A stretch of 64,000 nt of DNA, taken from Setophaga petechia. Lineage: Eukaryota > Chordata > Aves > Passeriformes > Parulidae. The position numbers were made by a program, and so were the translations under genes. The stretch is from assembly GCA_024362935.1 (NCBI GenBank), contig JANCRA010000019.1:15062501-15126500 (forward strand), given 5' to 3'. Positions 37,125 through 49,500 of this stretch are shown one piece after another. Position 1 is the first letter of the stretch; every line of letters starts with the position of its first letter. The notes beneath the pieces are model-generated. The model was not told the origin of the DNA, ran no database searches, and was given only the letters and a program-made list of their open reading frames with translations.

Positions 37125-39676
37125 CATAGATGAATGAGCTAACAGCAGGGTTCAATTTTAATGACAGCAACAAGGAATTCTGTAATTAAGCACATTAAGG
37201 CAGAACAACCTCTTTGAATTTCAGAACATCTCTAGTTCATGCTCTAACATCTGTTTTTCTTACATTGCTTTAATCTGCATCCTCCCTTCAGGCATCTTAC
37301 ACTAAGGGTTTGACAGACTCCTAGCTGACAGTAGCTGGCAACCTTTTAATTGACAAGGGAAACCACCGTTGAAAGAGATTGGGAAGAGCTTCCTCTCTTC
37401 CCTCAGGGTCTAAATGCTCTCCTTTTGCAGAACTCCTGCAGGACCTGCTAGCTACAAACCCAAACTGAAAACACAGATTTTGCAGAATCCAAGGAAAAGC
37501 TCACCTGAGCTTCTCATATGCTTTAGACCCTTTTACTTTGGATTTTTTGCCCAGTATCCAAAGGGTTAGGGGTTTGGTATTTTGTCACATGTCTGTTTTA
37601 GCAGAAAGTGAAATAATTTCTGTTTTAACAACAACAAAAAAAATGTAGCCTTTATTTTTGTCCCACTGGAAGCAGATGCAAATGAGAGTTTACCTAAAAC
37701 TTCTTGTGCATATAGTTATGAGATGTAAGAACACATCCCCATTTTTTGCTGCATCAGGCCCATTGAACGTACCTTGGAGAAACATAAACATTGCATAGAA
37801 AACTGTTTGTATTGCTCATAAGCAATCCCAAGAAAATATTTTATGCCCCATTATACCAGTACATTAATAAATTTGTCATCCAGCTGTGCTGGCTTTCTTT
37901 GAATACCTCTCATCATATGCATAAAAGCTCTGTTTAGGCTGTATGCTTCTGGTTTAGGAACTTTTTCCTTCCTGTTAGTATTTAATGCATCTGGTGCCAT
38001 GTAAGTAAAAGCATTGGTTTTTATAATCACTTGTTCTGCATTTCTATGATCTCAGTTACTTCACTCAGCTTGCTGTCTATGATTTATCCCTCTTGACTGT
38101 ATTCAGCTTGTTGAATAGCCATTACCTGGTGATCTGCTCAGATTAATTGTACAGATGCTTTCCAAAGCAGACTGTTTGATGTCTGTTGTCAATGTGCTAC
38201 TTTGTACATTTTCTGTGATCTGTTCTCATAGCCAATATTCATGGCTAGGTGTTGCTGACTGAAACTTCAGTTATATTCATGCATGGCTTTCAAAAAAGAT
38301 TGAACTCCAACTTTTCAGGACTATTGTAACAATGGTGGAATGATTATGATTAAAGCTAAACTGGTATTTCCACTTCTGCAGCCAGTGTTACTGGTTTTAT
38401 TATTTAAATCTTCCAAAGAATGAAAATGGATTACCCAGATGATTTTTTCCCCTAATTCCCTTTTTAAAATTTTTTTTTTCCTAAAAAATCCCCAACAAAA
38501 CAAATGCTCTAGCTTCATTAATCTATTCTTTCTTAATTTCTGAAACAACCCCCCTTCTGTGGATAAAATGCTTGACATAGTAACATGATTAAAAAAGCAG
38601 ACTGGTAAAGACATAAGACATACACTGGGCCTTGTTATTAACAGACTTTTGAAAACAGAAGCCTTGCTGAGATCTCAGAAGCCGTTGATGGCATTGATAT
38701 TTCTCATTATTGGCTCAACTCTGTACCCTGTTTGCTAGTCACTTTAAATCCAATACCTTCTACAATCCAGTGTGGGCACTGATCTCATTACAGATTAAAA
38801 ATGTAAATCAGAGAAGCTTCTGAAACAGCAGTAACTATCATGAGGTCCATGTATTGCTTTGCTTTTCTTCCTTGCTGTACCTGTTGGGTTTTTTGCTGAA
38901 AATAAAAAAGCAGACCATCTTTCCAAAACCCTCACACTTTTCATCAGAAAGATATGCTCTCGGGTACTATATTCCATAAGAAATTGGAAGCCTTAGGCTT
39001 AATAATTTGGAAAATTACACACAGTGTACAAAATAAGTGTTACAAACCACTTTCAAAATGAGATACACCTACCCAGGAAGAACCTGCTCAAGGGGAAATG
39101 GTTTCCTCTGGCAGCTTATTCCAGAATTCTTAAATCTGGACCCTGCAGTGTCCAGCAGTCCCCCAACACTCTGTCCCCAGCAGAGGACTCCCCAGCACCG
39201 ACAGATGCTTGGCACTGCATCTCCCACCCACCTGCCCCCAGGACAATATTTATTTCATCAACCTGCAGGAAGCTGGATACATAGATAAACCACACTATTT
39301 TGCACACCTCTGTTTTGAAGAGCTGTCCAGGATAAGTAATGTTGGCCAGTGTTGTGAGAGTCTCTAATTATTTTTTTGCTCAGAAACCACATGCAAACTA
39401 GTTGGCCCTTGCTGTCTCTTGTCATCTGATGTTACAAAGCAATCTACACAGTCCGTGAGCTTCAGAACACATACTGACAAAAGAAGTAGTTTCCCTGGTA
39501 ACAAGGACCATATGAAAGCTCTCGGAACATATCCTCCCCAGGAGTTAATTTGTTTCAGATGGGAAAGGTGATTACTTATAAGAAAAAAGAGAAAACAGCT
39601 GAGCTATTAAAGGATGAAATAGTAAAGAATAAGCAGTGTTATTCGTTCCACTTCCACTGTTTTCATTTATATGCAT

Positions 39677-39706
39677 GATATATATATTTATATAGAAATA
39701 TATACA
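39677..39706. repeat. AT-alternating low-complexity tract
   Basis: An interrupted (AT)n tract, with ATATATAT followed by TATATAGAAATATATA. It is short and diverged. Confidence 0.8.
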
Positions 39707-40559
39707 TTTTTGTATGAACTAGCATTGCATAAGAGCTAATACAACATGTACTATATTTAGCAGTAAAGAACATCACTAAGGTTCTTCATTACAGCACCAA
39801 AAAATGAAAAAACAATTCTCAAACGTAAATTTGGATATTTCACAAAGATTTCAAGGATACAAAGAGATGAAAACACTGCAGGACACATGAACACAGATCT
39901 AGCCAAAAGATTAGGATATTACAGGATTGTGAAAATTAAAGAAATAAAAAGCAGAATAAAAAATGGCAAAAGTCACAATAAGATTCAAAAACAACGCCGT
40001 GTATGCAAGTATAATGTTCTCATGCAGATAACTCTCAAGAAAAGTAGAACCCTTCTCCTCTAGAGTAACTGAAAGGATTATTGATATGGATGGTCTTCCA
40101 GATGTGGAGTGTGGGTTGCTAATGATTTATGGCTCAATGGGGGTTTCAAACAATTTCTCTGTGACTGAAAGGGAAAACTGCCTGAGCGTGCATGAGCTGA
40201 AGAGCAAATGGTGCCCACAACTGGCCATGGCAGAGGCAAAGAGTGTCACACAGCTCATGGTGTGGAAGGTGATCAGTGCAAGGAGCACTTCAGTAGATCG
40301 CTGATTCAGAGTGGGTATATGCTCAACTGTTTAATCATCATATCCACAAAGATCCTTTGCCATAATGGTACAATGAAGAAAGATTCTGCTATGCTTTAGA
40401 AAGACCCACCTCTTAATAAAAAAATAGTCTAGACATTACTGGAAAGAGAAGCAGCAAATGAATCAAATATCTTTAAAATGAAAACTATGGCTACCTAGAT
40501 GAGGTTACTGAAACCAAGGGCTTTCTTTGTTGATAGTTCAGAGGTTTTCATCAGCTTGC

Positions 40560-40780
40560 TTTTTTAGGTAGGGTTTGTTAATTTTTGCTTTGGTAAGGGT
40601 TTTGTGTTTGGTTTGTTTTGGGTTTTTGTTTTGTGGGGTTTTATTTTTCTTGTTTGCTTGGGCTTTGGGTGGTTTTTTGTTTGAGTTTTTTTACTTTATT
40701 TTATTTTGGTTTTCATTTTGTTGTGAGATTTGTTTGTTTTCCTGGTTGGTTAAATTTTTTTGTTTGGTTTTTACAGATGA
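40560..40780. repeat. Strand-asymmetric T/G-rich low-complexity block
   Basis: About 220 bp in which the plus strand is almost entirely T and G, built of diverged GTTTT/GGTTT-like units with rare C and A. Two overlapping frames (73 and 74 codons, rich in phenylalanine, leucine, cysteine and tryptophan) arise purely from this composition and imitate membrane proteins; I do not call them. It looks like an aged (GTTTT)n expansion. Confidence 0.8.
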
Positions 40781-41579
40781 GTGGGGAGAATCAGTCTGAA
40801 AACTACAGATTGGCCTTGGTCTTTACAGAACACTGTTAGAGTTGAGGTAGGGGGAAATTAGAAATGTCTTGATCTCTATATTCTTGTCATGACTGTAATT
40901 ATTTATCTGCTATTTTTCAAAAAGACTCTAGCAATAGCAATTACTTCATAAAGTTTAATATTTTTCTTGTTAGATCTCAACAGCATTAGCTCATTCTAGT
41001 TTTCATATACAGTGTTATTATTTTTTTCTTTTCAGCTAATGAAAGTATAAAAATTAGTACCTGTTTGAGAAAGTTATGAATAAGCAGTTAATAATAATGG
41101 ATATATTTCAAACCATTTTATTGAAAAAATAAAGTATACATTACAATGTCTTTTTAATATCTCTGTCCTGAAAAGGAAGGCATGAGTTGACAGTTCATAC
41201 ATTTTGCTACATATTTAAAATGTAGGAAAGCATTCCTATAAATTGTACCTTCTGCAGTGTGCCACACCTCAAATTAGCTGGAAATCTGAACTGAGCTCTG
41301 GCAGGAGTCTGTGATTTTCTTGTAGAAGAGTTCTGCTTTCGGGGAGTATGTGAGTATTCCAGAATTTCCTCTTGGTCTCCAAGTGTTTCTGCTTACAAAT
41401 CAAGACATGCTTTTTGTTTTTAAAATATGTGACTGACTTGGAGCAAACTTTGAGGAATGTCTGAGTGCCTTCTCTCAATTTTAGAAGTGATTTAGGCACA
41501 CTACCTAGAGAAAGCTAGGACCAAAACATTTCTGAAGTGTCTGAGAAGCTAAATCCTTGTACTGCACGGAGCCATACTT
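40781..41579. other. Unique AT-rich non-coding sequence
   Basis: No gene or repeat is recognised. The 76-codon minus-strand frame at 41269-41499 has no known domain. Confidence 0.45.
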
Positions 41580-41732
41580 AGGATTCACAGATTATTCGGA
41601 GTTGGAAGGGACCTGCAAGGAACATCAAGTTCAACTCTTAAGTCAATGGACCACATGTGTGGTCCACTAAAGTGAATTGTACCCACAACCTTGATGTCAC
41701 TAGCCCCATGCTCTGGCCAGCTGAGCTAAAGT
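41580..41732 (-). mobile_element. TguSINE1-like SINE with an internal inverted insertion
   Basis: On the minus strand it begins with tRNA-Ile-like box A TAGCTCAGCTGG (41717-41728), then GAGCATGGGGCTAGTGAC and box B-like GGTACAATTC (41682-41691). It ends with the CR1-type tail GTTGGAACTTGATG-like sequence, GGTCCCTTCCAACTCC (complement of 41598-41613) and ATTCACAG-type tail units. Between the tRNA part and the tail it carries about 17 extra bases relative to the 3645 copy, forming a palindrome with the neighbouring sequence (41647-41666). It lies just beside an LTR pair. It is too changed to be a tRNA gene. Confidence 0.87.
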
Positions 41733-41779
41733 GTTCTATAATCCAACCCTCCTAGATCCTAAAATAAATGATGAGATGT

Positions 41780-42192
41780 TGTCGTACAGAAATGGCGTTC
41801 CCCAATTTAATGTTCCCACTGAAACACTCCAAACCATGCATCACTCGCTCACTTCACCCTCCTCCCTGCAGTCGGCTGGAGAGGAGAATTGGAGGCCCAA
41901 CAGGTAAAGATCACAGGCTGAGATAAGAAAAGTTCACTGGAAACAACAATGGAAAAAGAAACAAAAAGTAACAGTGACAATACTAATCACAGAGGGCACA
42001 AGAGAAGGGAACAGTTCACACAGGAGTGTTCACCATGCAGAACCCAGCAACACCTGAGTGCCCCCTCCCCACTACGTGACCAGTGGGGGCTCCTTGCCCT
42101 CCTGCCCCCTGCACATGCCCTGAGGTAGTATAAAACAAACTCCATGTCCTAGCCATGCCCCTCCTGGCTACTGTCCTGTCCTGGTCAGGACA
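41780..42192 (-). mobile_element. Solo ERV LTR fragment, songbird ERVL-like
   Basis: On the minus strand it begins TGTCCTGACCAGGAC and later shows the R/U5-like order seen in songbird ERVL-type LTRs: CTTTTCTTATCTCAGCC, then CCAATTCTCCTCTCCAG, then GAAGTGAGCGAGTGATGCAT. The 5' edge carries the TG expected of an LTR; the 3' edge near 41780-41800 is decayed and uncertain. No internal gag, pol or env sequence adjoins it, so it is a solo LTR or an LTR fragment. It directly follows the larger LTR on the same strand with only a 2-bp gap. The family assignment is from recognition and would need a library search. Confidence 0.62.
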
Positions 42193-42315
42193 TGTGTCAT
42201 GGTTTGACGCTGGCGCAATGCCAGTGCCCCCATGAAAACACACTCTCCCTGGTGTCTGCTGTGAGATGTCACCAGGAATAAGCAAAGCAGGCCCCCACTT
42301 AGAAATAAAGAAAAC

Positions 42316-42321
42316 TTTATT
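42316..42321 (-). terminator. LTR polyadenylation signal AATAAA
   Basis: AATAAA on the minus strand, about 120 nt before the LTR 3' end, where the R region should end. This supports minus-strand orientation of the LTR. Confidence 0.65.
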
Positions 42322-43402
42322 AACTAGACTACAACTATATGAGAAAAAGAAACATACAGGAAAAATGAAAACCTTCCAAAAAACATTTCCTCCTCCCCCC
42401 ACCAAATTTCCAATACATCCATCCCTCAGATCACCAAGTCTCAGTCCATCACCATCCTTTAGATAATCAATTCTCAGTTCATCAAGAGGAGAGGAGTCCT
42501 TCTTATGCCATAGGCTTCCCCAGGAAGCACAGTTGAAGCCTCTTGTGTTTCCATGTCACTCATAGCACCGCCCAGAGATCCTTTGCCATCGTGACATCTT
42601 CCTTCCATGTCCAGTGCTCTCACCACTGCACATGGACCAGAGCTACTTCTAGGGTTTTCCTTTTAAGGATGTTTTGTTCAGTTTCAAAAAGAGCACAGTC
42701 TCTCACCTTCGGGACACTTGTCCCCCCAAATTCACTCCCTGGGGCCGAGAGGTACAAACACTGAACCCTCTTGGCTCTGAGCCATTGCCTCCCCCTGGAT
42801 GCAGTCTCTGTGTCACAGGAAACATGGTTCTGTCCATGGCTATACAAGAAATGTCTAGCCAAGGCCACTCCATCATCTCTTTCCACCTAAGATTCTTCTC
42901 CACTCTTCTGACACCTTTCACTTGCACAAACTTTCATCACACTTGCCCATTTCCTCCTCCATTTCATCTCTATCTCTCTTCTCATTCAGATCCAGGAGGA
43001 TCAGTATTTGTAACGTTTCCATTATTCGAGAAAGGGTTAAAATCTCAGGCTCTGCCTGCTCAGGGCTCCCACTGCCCTGCCAGCACCTTCTCGCCATTCT
43101 CGCTGCACCCCCCGCCCCTCTCCTTCTCCCGACCATGCTATCAAATTCCAAGGTGGCACCGGCACAGGCACCGTCTCTCTCTCTCTGTCTTTCGGGTGTG
43201 GGGGGGTGGAGAGGGGCCTCTTGGCGCTTCTCCACCCTTCCATCCTCAAGGGCCTCTTCCCCTCCCACCTCTGCCCACCGCCCCGGCTCACCTCACCTGG
43301 CCGCATGGCTCATCCTCCCCCGCCCATCCGGCAGCTAGGCCGGGGCAGGCCCGACCTGCCTCCCTGCTGGAACCCAAGAGAGCTTCCCCCCAGAGGTGCT
43401 CT

Positions 43403-43489
43403 GCTTTTAACCCCCTGTGTTGTCAGCGGCGTATCCATATCCCCAGTGGCCACACCAGGTGCCAATATTCAAATCTGAGCACCCATTGG
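43403..43489 (-). promoter_or_regulatory. LTR promoter: CCAAT box and TATA-like box
   Basis: Reading on the minus strand, AGCCAATGGG (centre near 43487) precedes GGTTAAAAGC (centre near 43407). The spacing fits an RNA polymerase II LTR promoter. Whether it is still active is unknown. Confidence 0.5.
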
Positions 43490-43536
43490 CTTGATCACAG
43501 CATTCCAAAAAACTCACTTCCTCTCAAACCACTACA

Positions 43537-46500
43537 GATGTCTCAAACCTTCCCGTCTGCTTTTCTGTCAAACTCTTTCTACCTGTGCACACACTGGTGA
43601 TGTCTCAATGACCTGTGACTGGGTTTGCTTTTATATTATCCACTGGAGATTATTTGAAAGTTTAAATATTTCTCTATTTTTGTTTTGTTTTGTCATTTTT
43701 CCTCTCCTTTTTATCCAGAGTACAACCTCTCTAGTGCTTTATAGTACAAATATTTAGAAAGTGTATTGACTAATGCACACAAAACAAGAAATCTGATTTC
43801 TGTTTCCTTTTCAGTCTTTCTTATTACTAGAAGTCCTCAGATTCTTTGGTTTTTTTCCCTAAGGAAGATAAAATTTCCCACATGTTTATCTTCCCGCTTT
43901 AGAGTCTTTATCACTACAAAAGCCTGTGGGCTGAGAAGCCCAGTCCCCTAAAAGGAAGATAAAATCACTTACACTGTCATTTTTATAGCTGCGCTTTCTG
44001 TTTCTGAAGGGCTGCCCCCTTGTACAGATGACCTCTCACTCCTAAAATAATTTCTGTCACATTTTTTAGTTCTGTTCTATGGCTGGTAATTTTTATTGCC
44101 TTCTCTCTCTAACCCATTACTTTTGGACAATGAGTTTTTAAAAGTCAGTGTCACAATTAATAGCAATCTCATTGTACTGCAACTTAATACTGACGAAATT
44201 CTTCCTGTCTTCTTTGGGCTTTCATTTTTGCTGCAAAATGGAGGACTGAAAATATAGATGATACCAGCATAAAGAAAGGTGGAAAATTAAAAAAAAATAA
44301 AGTGCTGACTCCCAATATTTGTACAGAAACATTTTTACTCTCATACTAAATATTGTTATTGTTTCTTTTGAGGATTTATTCTCTCCTAACCAGGTTTCGG
44401 GAGATTTTCATATAGTCCAAAGGGAGCTGAGACATATTTTTGAACTAAAAATTAATTCATACTCTGATATGAAGTTATGAAACCTCATAGTAAAGAAAAT
44501 CCTCTACATTATTATCTAACCATAGCTTTTTTTCCCTCCCCAAATTGATTCAAGATGCATTTTATCCCATTTTTCCAAGGGGCAGAGCAAGAATATATGC
44601 CATTAGAATAGCTGTTGATACCATAAAGCCATCAAATAAAGAACATAATTTCAAGCTAAACAGTGGAATCCTGTCACAAACTAAACACTCCATCTGGTGC
44701 CATTTATCTGAAATAACTTCTTCAAGGCACCACTCCCATGAAACATACAAACTTCAAACAGCATTATTTTACTACAAATATGGGCTATAAAACTTGATAG
44801 AAAAAAAAGGAAGCCATAAAGCCTGCAAGTTCCCTCTGAGCCTGAGCTAGAATCCAGATCTTCCTGAATTAAGTCACTTTCAACATGTTGTAAGAGATGA
44901 CTGAAGGTCCCAGTAGATGTAAGTTTTATTTTCATAATTCATTCTCAGCTTGGCTGAGAGCAAAGTAGCCACCTCCACATTTTTGGCAAGAAAACTTTTT
45001 TTACTGGAATAAAGGTCTGCCTCTTCAATGGGGTATTTGGCGAGAGACCAGGAAAAAATAATATCTGATTTCCCTTACACTTGACTTCGTCTTTTTTTTT
45101 TTTATTTTCAAGCTGTAGCAAAAACACTCTCTTCCTCCTTCAAATCCTCCAGTCCAGCTATAATTGCACTTTTAGCACCTTTTTGACCCACTCACATACC
45201 AAATATTTTATATCTACTTTACAAATATTGTATTTTTAATGACACTGAAACCTGTGAGCTTTGAAAGCATTTTTTTTGCCTCAAGTTTTCAGTTTACTAG
45301 CATCTGAAATTCTTTTACCCACAGGAAGATTATTATGCCAACATCATAAACCTGCTTTTTATTTTTCAGCATAGGAATGACTTCTATTTTACAAGATTTT
45401 AAACATTCATCAAAAGTCTTTGGTCAGTATATCACTCTTGTCCCTACAGTGTCTTTTCCTTGCGTGTCTTTCTATTCTAATTATGAGCCAGTCTAAGCTG
45501 TAGACCTTTTCTTCCCACTAACCAAATTTCTTCTCACCACAGCCAGCATGATTACCCTTCCACAGTAGAATCCCTTGTAATTTTTAGTATTATAAAGAAA
45601 TGTGAAGGGGTTACTACAATAATTCAGTCTTCATAAACTAAACATGAGTGCTGTTCTTGCACTAACCTGAAACAAAGCACAAAATATTTTTCATAACTGA
45701 AAGGATTGTTCTGTGCAAATTGGTTTTTGCACTAGTCTGAGCAAAAAAAGAGAAATACTTAACTATTTAGATAGCAAACCTCTCAAATTGAGAACATGAG
45801 ATCTCTGTAGACTTTTCCAGAACACTCCAAACATACCGCTATCTACAACAAATTTCCCCTGATACAGATCATCTGCCTCATTTCCCTCTGAAATGAAAAA
45901 AAACCTGAAACTGAAAAAAAACCCTAATGGAAATTCTCTGGCATAGGAGACTAAACTAGGGAATTTATGGTCTGTTTGGAGCTTGAAAGAAGCAATGTTT
46001 TACCTGAAAGTGATGAAAGAGACTGGACTTGGAGAGGAAGAATTTACCTACTATTCAAAAACACTTTATGTGTTGAACCTGAAGAGCAACCTTCTGAAAG
46101 CTGCAACATTCACAGGAATCTGTTGTCCACAACATTTAAATGAGGATGGTTAGCAAAAATTCATCTACAAAGTATGGTGTGAAAATTTAAGCAAAACCAA
46201 CAACAGCAACAAATAAAAAAGCTTTGAGAAAGTTGCAACAAACTGAACAGAGAGTTTTATATTACATTACCATTCTCAACTTTACCCCATACAACCTATA
46301 ATAGAGAAGAGTAAATTTGTTATTAAGGAACTCCATGGTGCTACAGGGGAATTACATATAATAAAAAACTAATAGCAATTTTAATAGTGGTGACGTACCA
46401 AAACCAATTTTAAAATGCTTATAACTGTATTTTAAATTCCATAGTACTTGCAGGGATATATCTAAGTTTTTAACAGAATGAGATGCTGAGGGAAGCTCTC

Positions 46501-49500
46501 AAGGGTTCCTGGAAGCAACTTGTTAAAATTCTGTCACCAAATTGAAGGGAAATTGAGATTAATTTTAAAGTATCTAATGCAATTCATACTTTCTCTGAGT
46601 AGAAAAAAACATCCCCACTAGAAATGGTCCCTGGTAGTCATGAAAACAACTAACAAAGAGTAATTTATTTTGCTTTTGGAATGCACAGCACTGGTCCAAA
46701 TTACATTATCAAAATGTCTTGGGGTTGCTATATGCCAGGCACCTACAAGGTCTTCATGTGCACCCCCATCCAATTACGAGCTGAAGCTTATGCCCTTGTG
46801 TCACTAGAATGAATATGATTTTCTCTCTCAGTTGAAGGAAGGCTTGTGGGGTTTGTTTATTTTTCATGGGTAAATATATCAGTAGATTTTCTGGTTTAAC
46901 TTCTTGAAGTATGAGGATGGTAGGTAGTTTAAAAGAAGCTGTATGAGAAAATGTATGTTACTGCCTGATGATCATGGAATGAGAAGATTCAATACATTAG
47001 AACATTGTCTCCTCGATGCATCTGAATATGCAGATGATCTTAAAGATTTTTGATTGACTTTAAAACAAGTTCATGCTTTCATTCAATTTTATTGTGTATT
47101 CTGCCATGCCTTTTATCTATACAGAAGGAGGTCTTGTGTGAAAATTTACGCTTCATCCCTGTAAACACACTGGCACTTAAACAATTTAATAGTTCCATTA
47201 CCTTCTGCGAGACCAGAAGAATGTATTTGAAGTGAAGCATTCACATCTACAGTTGCAAGAAAGCAGTTCAATCAAAGTATTATGGTCAAAATTATAAATT
47301 GAATTCTGTTTCAGCAGAAAAACTATATCCTGCATAGCAGTGGTATGAAATTGGAATTTAAAATTTGCTTGCTGTTTTTCCTCAGTAGCCATATAATCCT
47401 AGCTCTTGACAGACCTCATACACCATACTAAACTTTAGAGATTGCTTTGTTTTTTGTATGTTCTGTCAATATGAAAACACCAGTGGAGGAATCATATTTT
47501 TCCAACTAGCCCAATTTTTCTATATCTTTTTTGAGCTAAGGTGAAGTATGAACAGTTTAAAAAAAGTTTAAAGCATAAGCAAGAAAGAAAAGTTTAGAGG
47601 AAAACACTACTAAGCCAAGATCAATAAAATACCCTTAACCAATGACATTCTTATAACAAAACTGTAGATGTTAAATATTTACTCTTAGTATAAAACTCAC
47701 AAAGTGTATCCTGAAGTTACTTGTCAGCCAATATTTATATCTTTAAGTTGTTCTGCAATATTGTGAAAAATTTTAAAAGACAATATATCAGAGAAAAAAA
47801 ATCTTGAAGCTGTAGAAATCTATGTGTCCTTGGCCACTGAAACTGTTCTGGTAAAATTTGGTAGCCAAACCCCAAAATTTGTATTTAAGTAACGTATTTC
47901 TAAAATACTTCCAAATATAGTTCCTATTGTGCCTTTTTAACAGGCAGAAGGCAAAATTTATTATTTATGACAGAGGCAAGACAATATGTTTGAGTAAATA
48001 ACATAAAACTATCATTTTTTTCCTCTGTAAGAAATACATAGAAATGTTTCCCATAGGATTTTGGTAGTGGCTTATTCCAGCATTTGCACATTGTGATGGA
48101 ACGCTCTAATTTGATTTAGATAATTTTCACAAAGATGTAGTAAATGTTCAGATTTTTCAGCTCTACCCACCTCGTACATCAATAACAATCTGGCTTTTGG
48201 CTTTAATGGAAATGAACCAATGACATCTTACAGCTGACACAAATGAATATACGACATCTGAGAAAACAGGAGCTTAGTCTGAACATTGTCTTGTTACCTC
48301 TCTGCTTTAAATTTTGTTTTCAGTACCTGAATACATAGCACTATTTCTATTAGTTAACTAATGATATAACAATGTATTTTTTTAGAATTGTTAACTTTAG
48401 GATGAGTAAAGCATGAACAGTATTAGTTCAAAACGGAAATGAATAAAAGTAACAGAATACCTTTTTTCAGGGCTATTCCTTTGTCACACCACAATTAGAG
48501 ACTAAGCATATTTAATTGATCATATTTAGGTACTAGCACTGTCTGATGCATCTGTAATATACAAGCAATGTAAAATTATTTCATATTTCCAATTGAATGA
48601 AATTATAGGAACTTTGGTTCAATTACACTTTCAGCTGATAACCCAGTGCATGACCACAATACATCTCTGTTTCTCCTGGTTTAAAGAAGGTTAACCTTGT
48701 AAAGACAGACTTCAGATGTTCACCATATGTAAAAAACCTTCAAAGTAAAAAATGTACAGCAATGGTCAGTCCTAAAGGAAGAGCAATCTGCTAACATCAC
48801 TTGGACAAACCAAGTTTTAATTTTACAAGTTCAAGTACATGTGACAACAGAAACACAAGTCTGTTTCTTGTGTCATTTCTCCATAGACTTCACAACCATC
48901 ATAAAAAGCACTGTACTCTTGAAGCCATATTTCTGACATTCAGAGGAATCTTTCTCTTTAGATGTCAAAATACAAGTCACAAATACACTTCTCCATGTGA
49001 CCTTATTTTCCATAATTTGCAATTCTACCTTTCACCAACATCTTTTATATCTTCACATTTTCTTCCACAACAGGCAAAAACTTTAATTTTTTTAAGAAAA
49101 AAATGCACATGTGCAATCAGTCAAATATCAGACCTATATTGATGGTTTTAACAGCAGCCAGTAAATATCATTATATATTTGGTACAAGCTGCAGCTAAAA
49201 GCAGCCTTTTAAATAGCAACTATGGTCACACCAAGGAATGTGGATTATGGCATGAGATGTATGGCATAAGCATCCTGTCTCCAGAAACAGGAGTAAACCA
49301 TGGGTGAAATGGCATCTCAGAGCTAATGAGAATTAGCTATCTCAAACCTTTAGAACTATAAATCAGAAAAATGGAAATGAACAACCAAAGGCAGATCCTA
49401 TAGCTCTCCTAGCCTCCTGTAGTTTGAAACACTTCCAAAGAATATTGGAATTTCAAATACAGGCATTTATTCATCTATGCAAAACACACAAAGCCAGGCT

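Larger units (their letters stand above)
36263..40559. other. Unique AT-rich non-coding sequence
   Basis: No gene or transposon is recognised apart from the short repeat copy at 37078-37124, a run of 16 A at 36317-36332, and an AT-alternating tract at 39677-39706. The stretch 39060-39290 is GC-richer and has two overlapping frames of 83 and 86 codons without known domains. The 72-codon frame at 40086-40304 has unremarkable composition and no match I recognise. Confidence 0.45.
42195..43536 (-). mobile_element. Solo ERV LTR, about 1.34 kb
   Basis: The minus-strand element starts TGTAGTGGTTTGAGAGG (5' end at 43536) and ends GTCAAACCATGACA (3' end at 42195), giving the canonical TG...CA termini. 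Promoter parts are in order: a CCAAT box (complement of 43485-43489), a TTAAAA TATA-like box (43405-43410) about 75 bp downstream, and an AATAAA polyadenylation signal (42316-42321) about 120 bp before the 3' end. Between them is a long GC-rich R-like region whose plus strand is strongly pyrimidine-rich, with a short (TC)n tract near 43172-43188. No internal retroviral genes adjoin it, so recombination between LTRs probably removed them. I see no clean target-site duplication. Confidence 0.8.

Noticed and set aside
40575..40839. Two overlapping frames resembling small membrane proteins
   Set aside because: They are translations of a T/G-only low-complexity block; hydrophobicity follows from TTT and TTG codons.
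42674..43600. 308-codon plus-strand open frame
   Set aside because: It lies inside a minus-strand LTR, runs past the LTR end, is proline/serine-rich because the strand is C/T-rich, and overlaps many other open frames. No known domain is visible.
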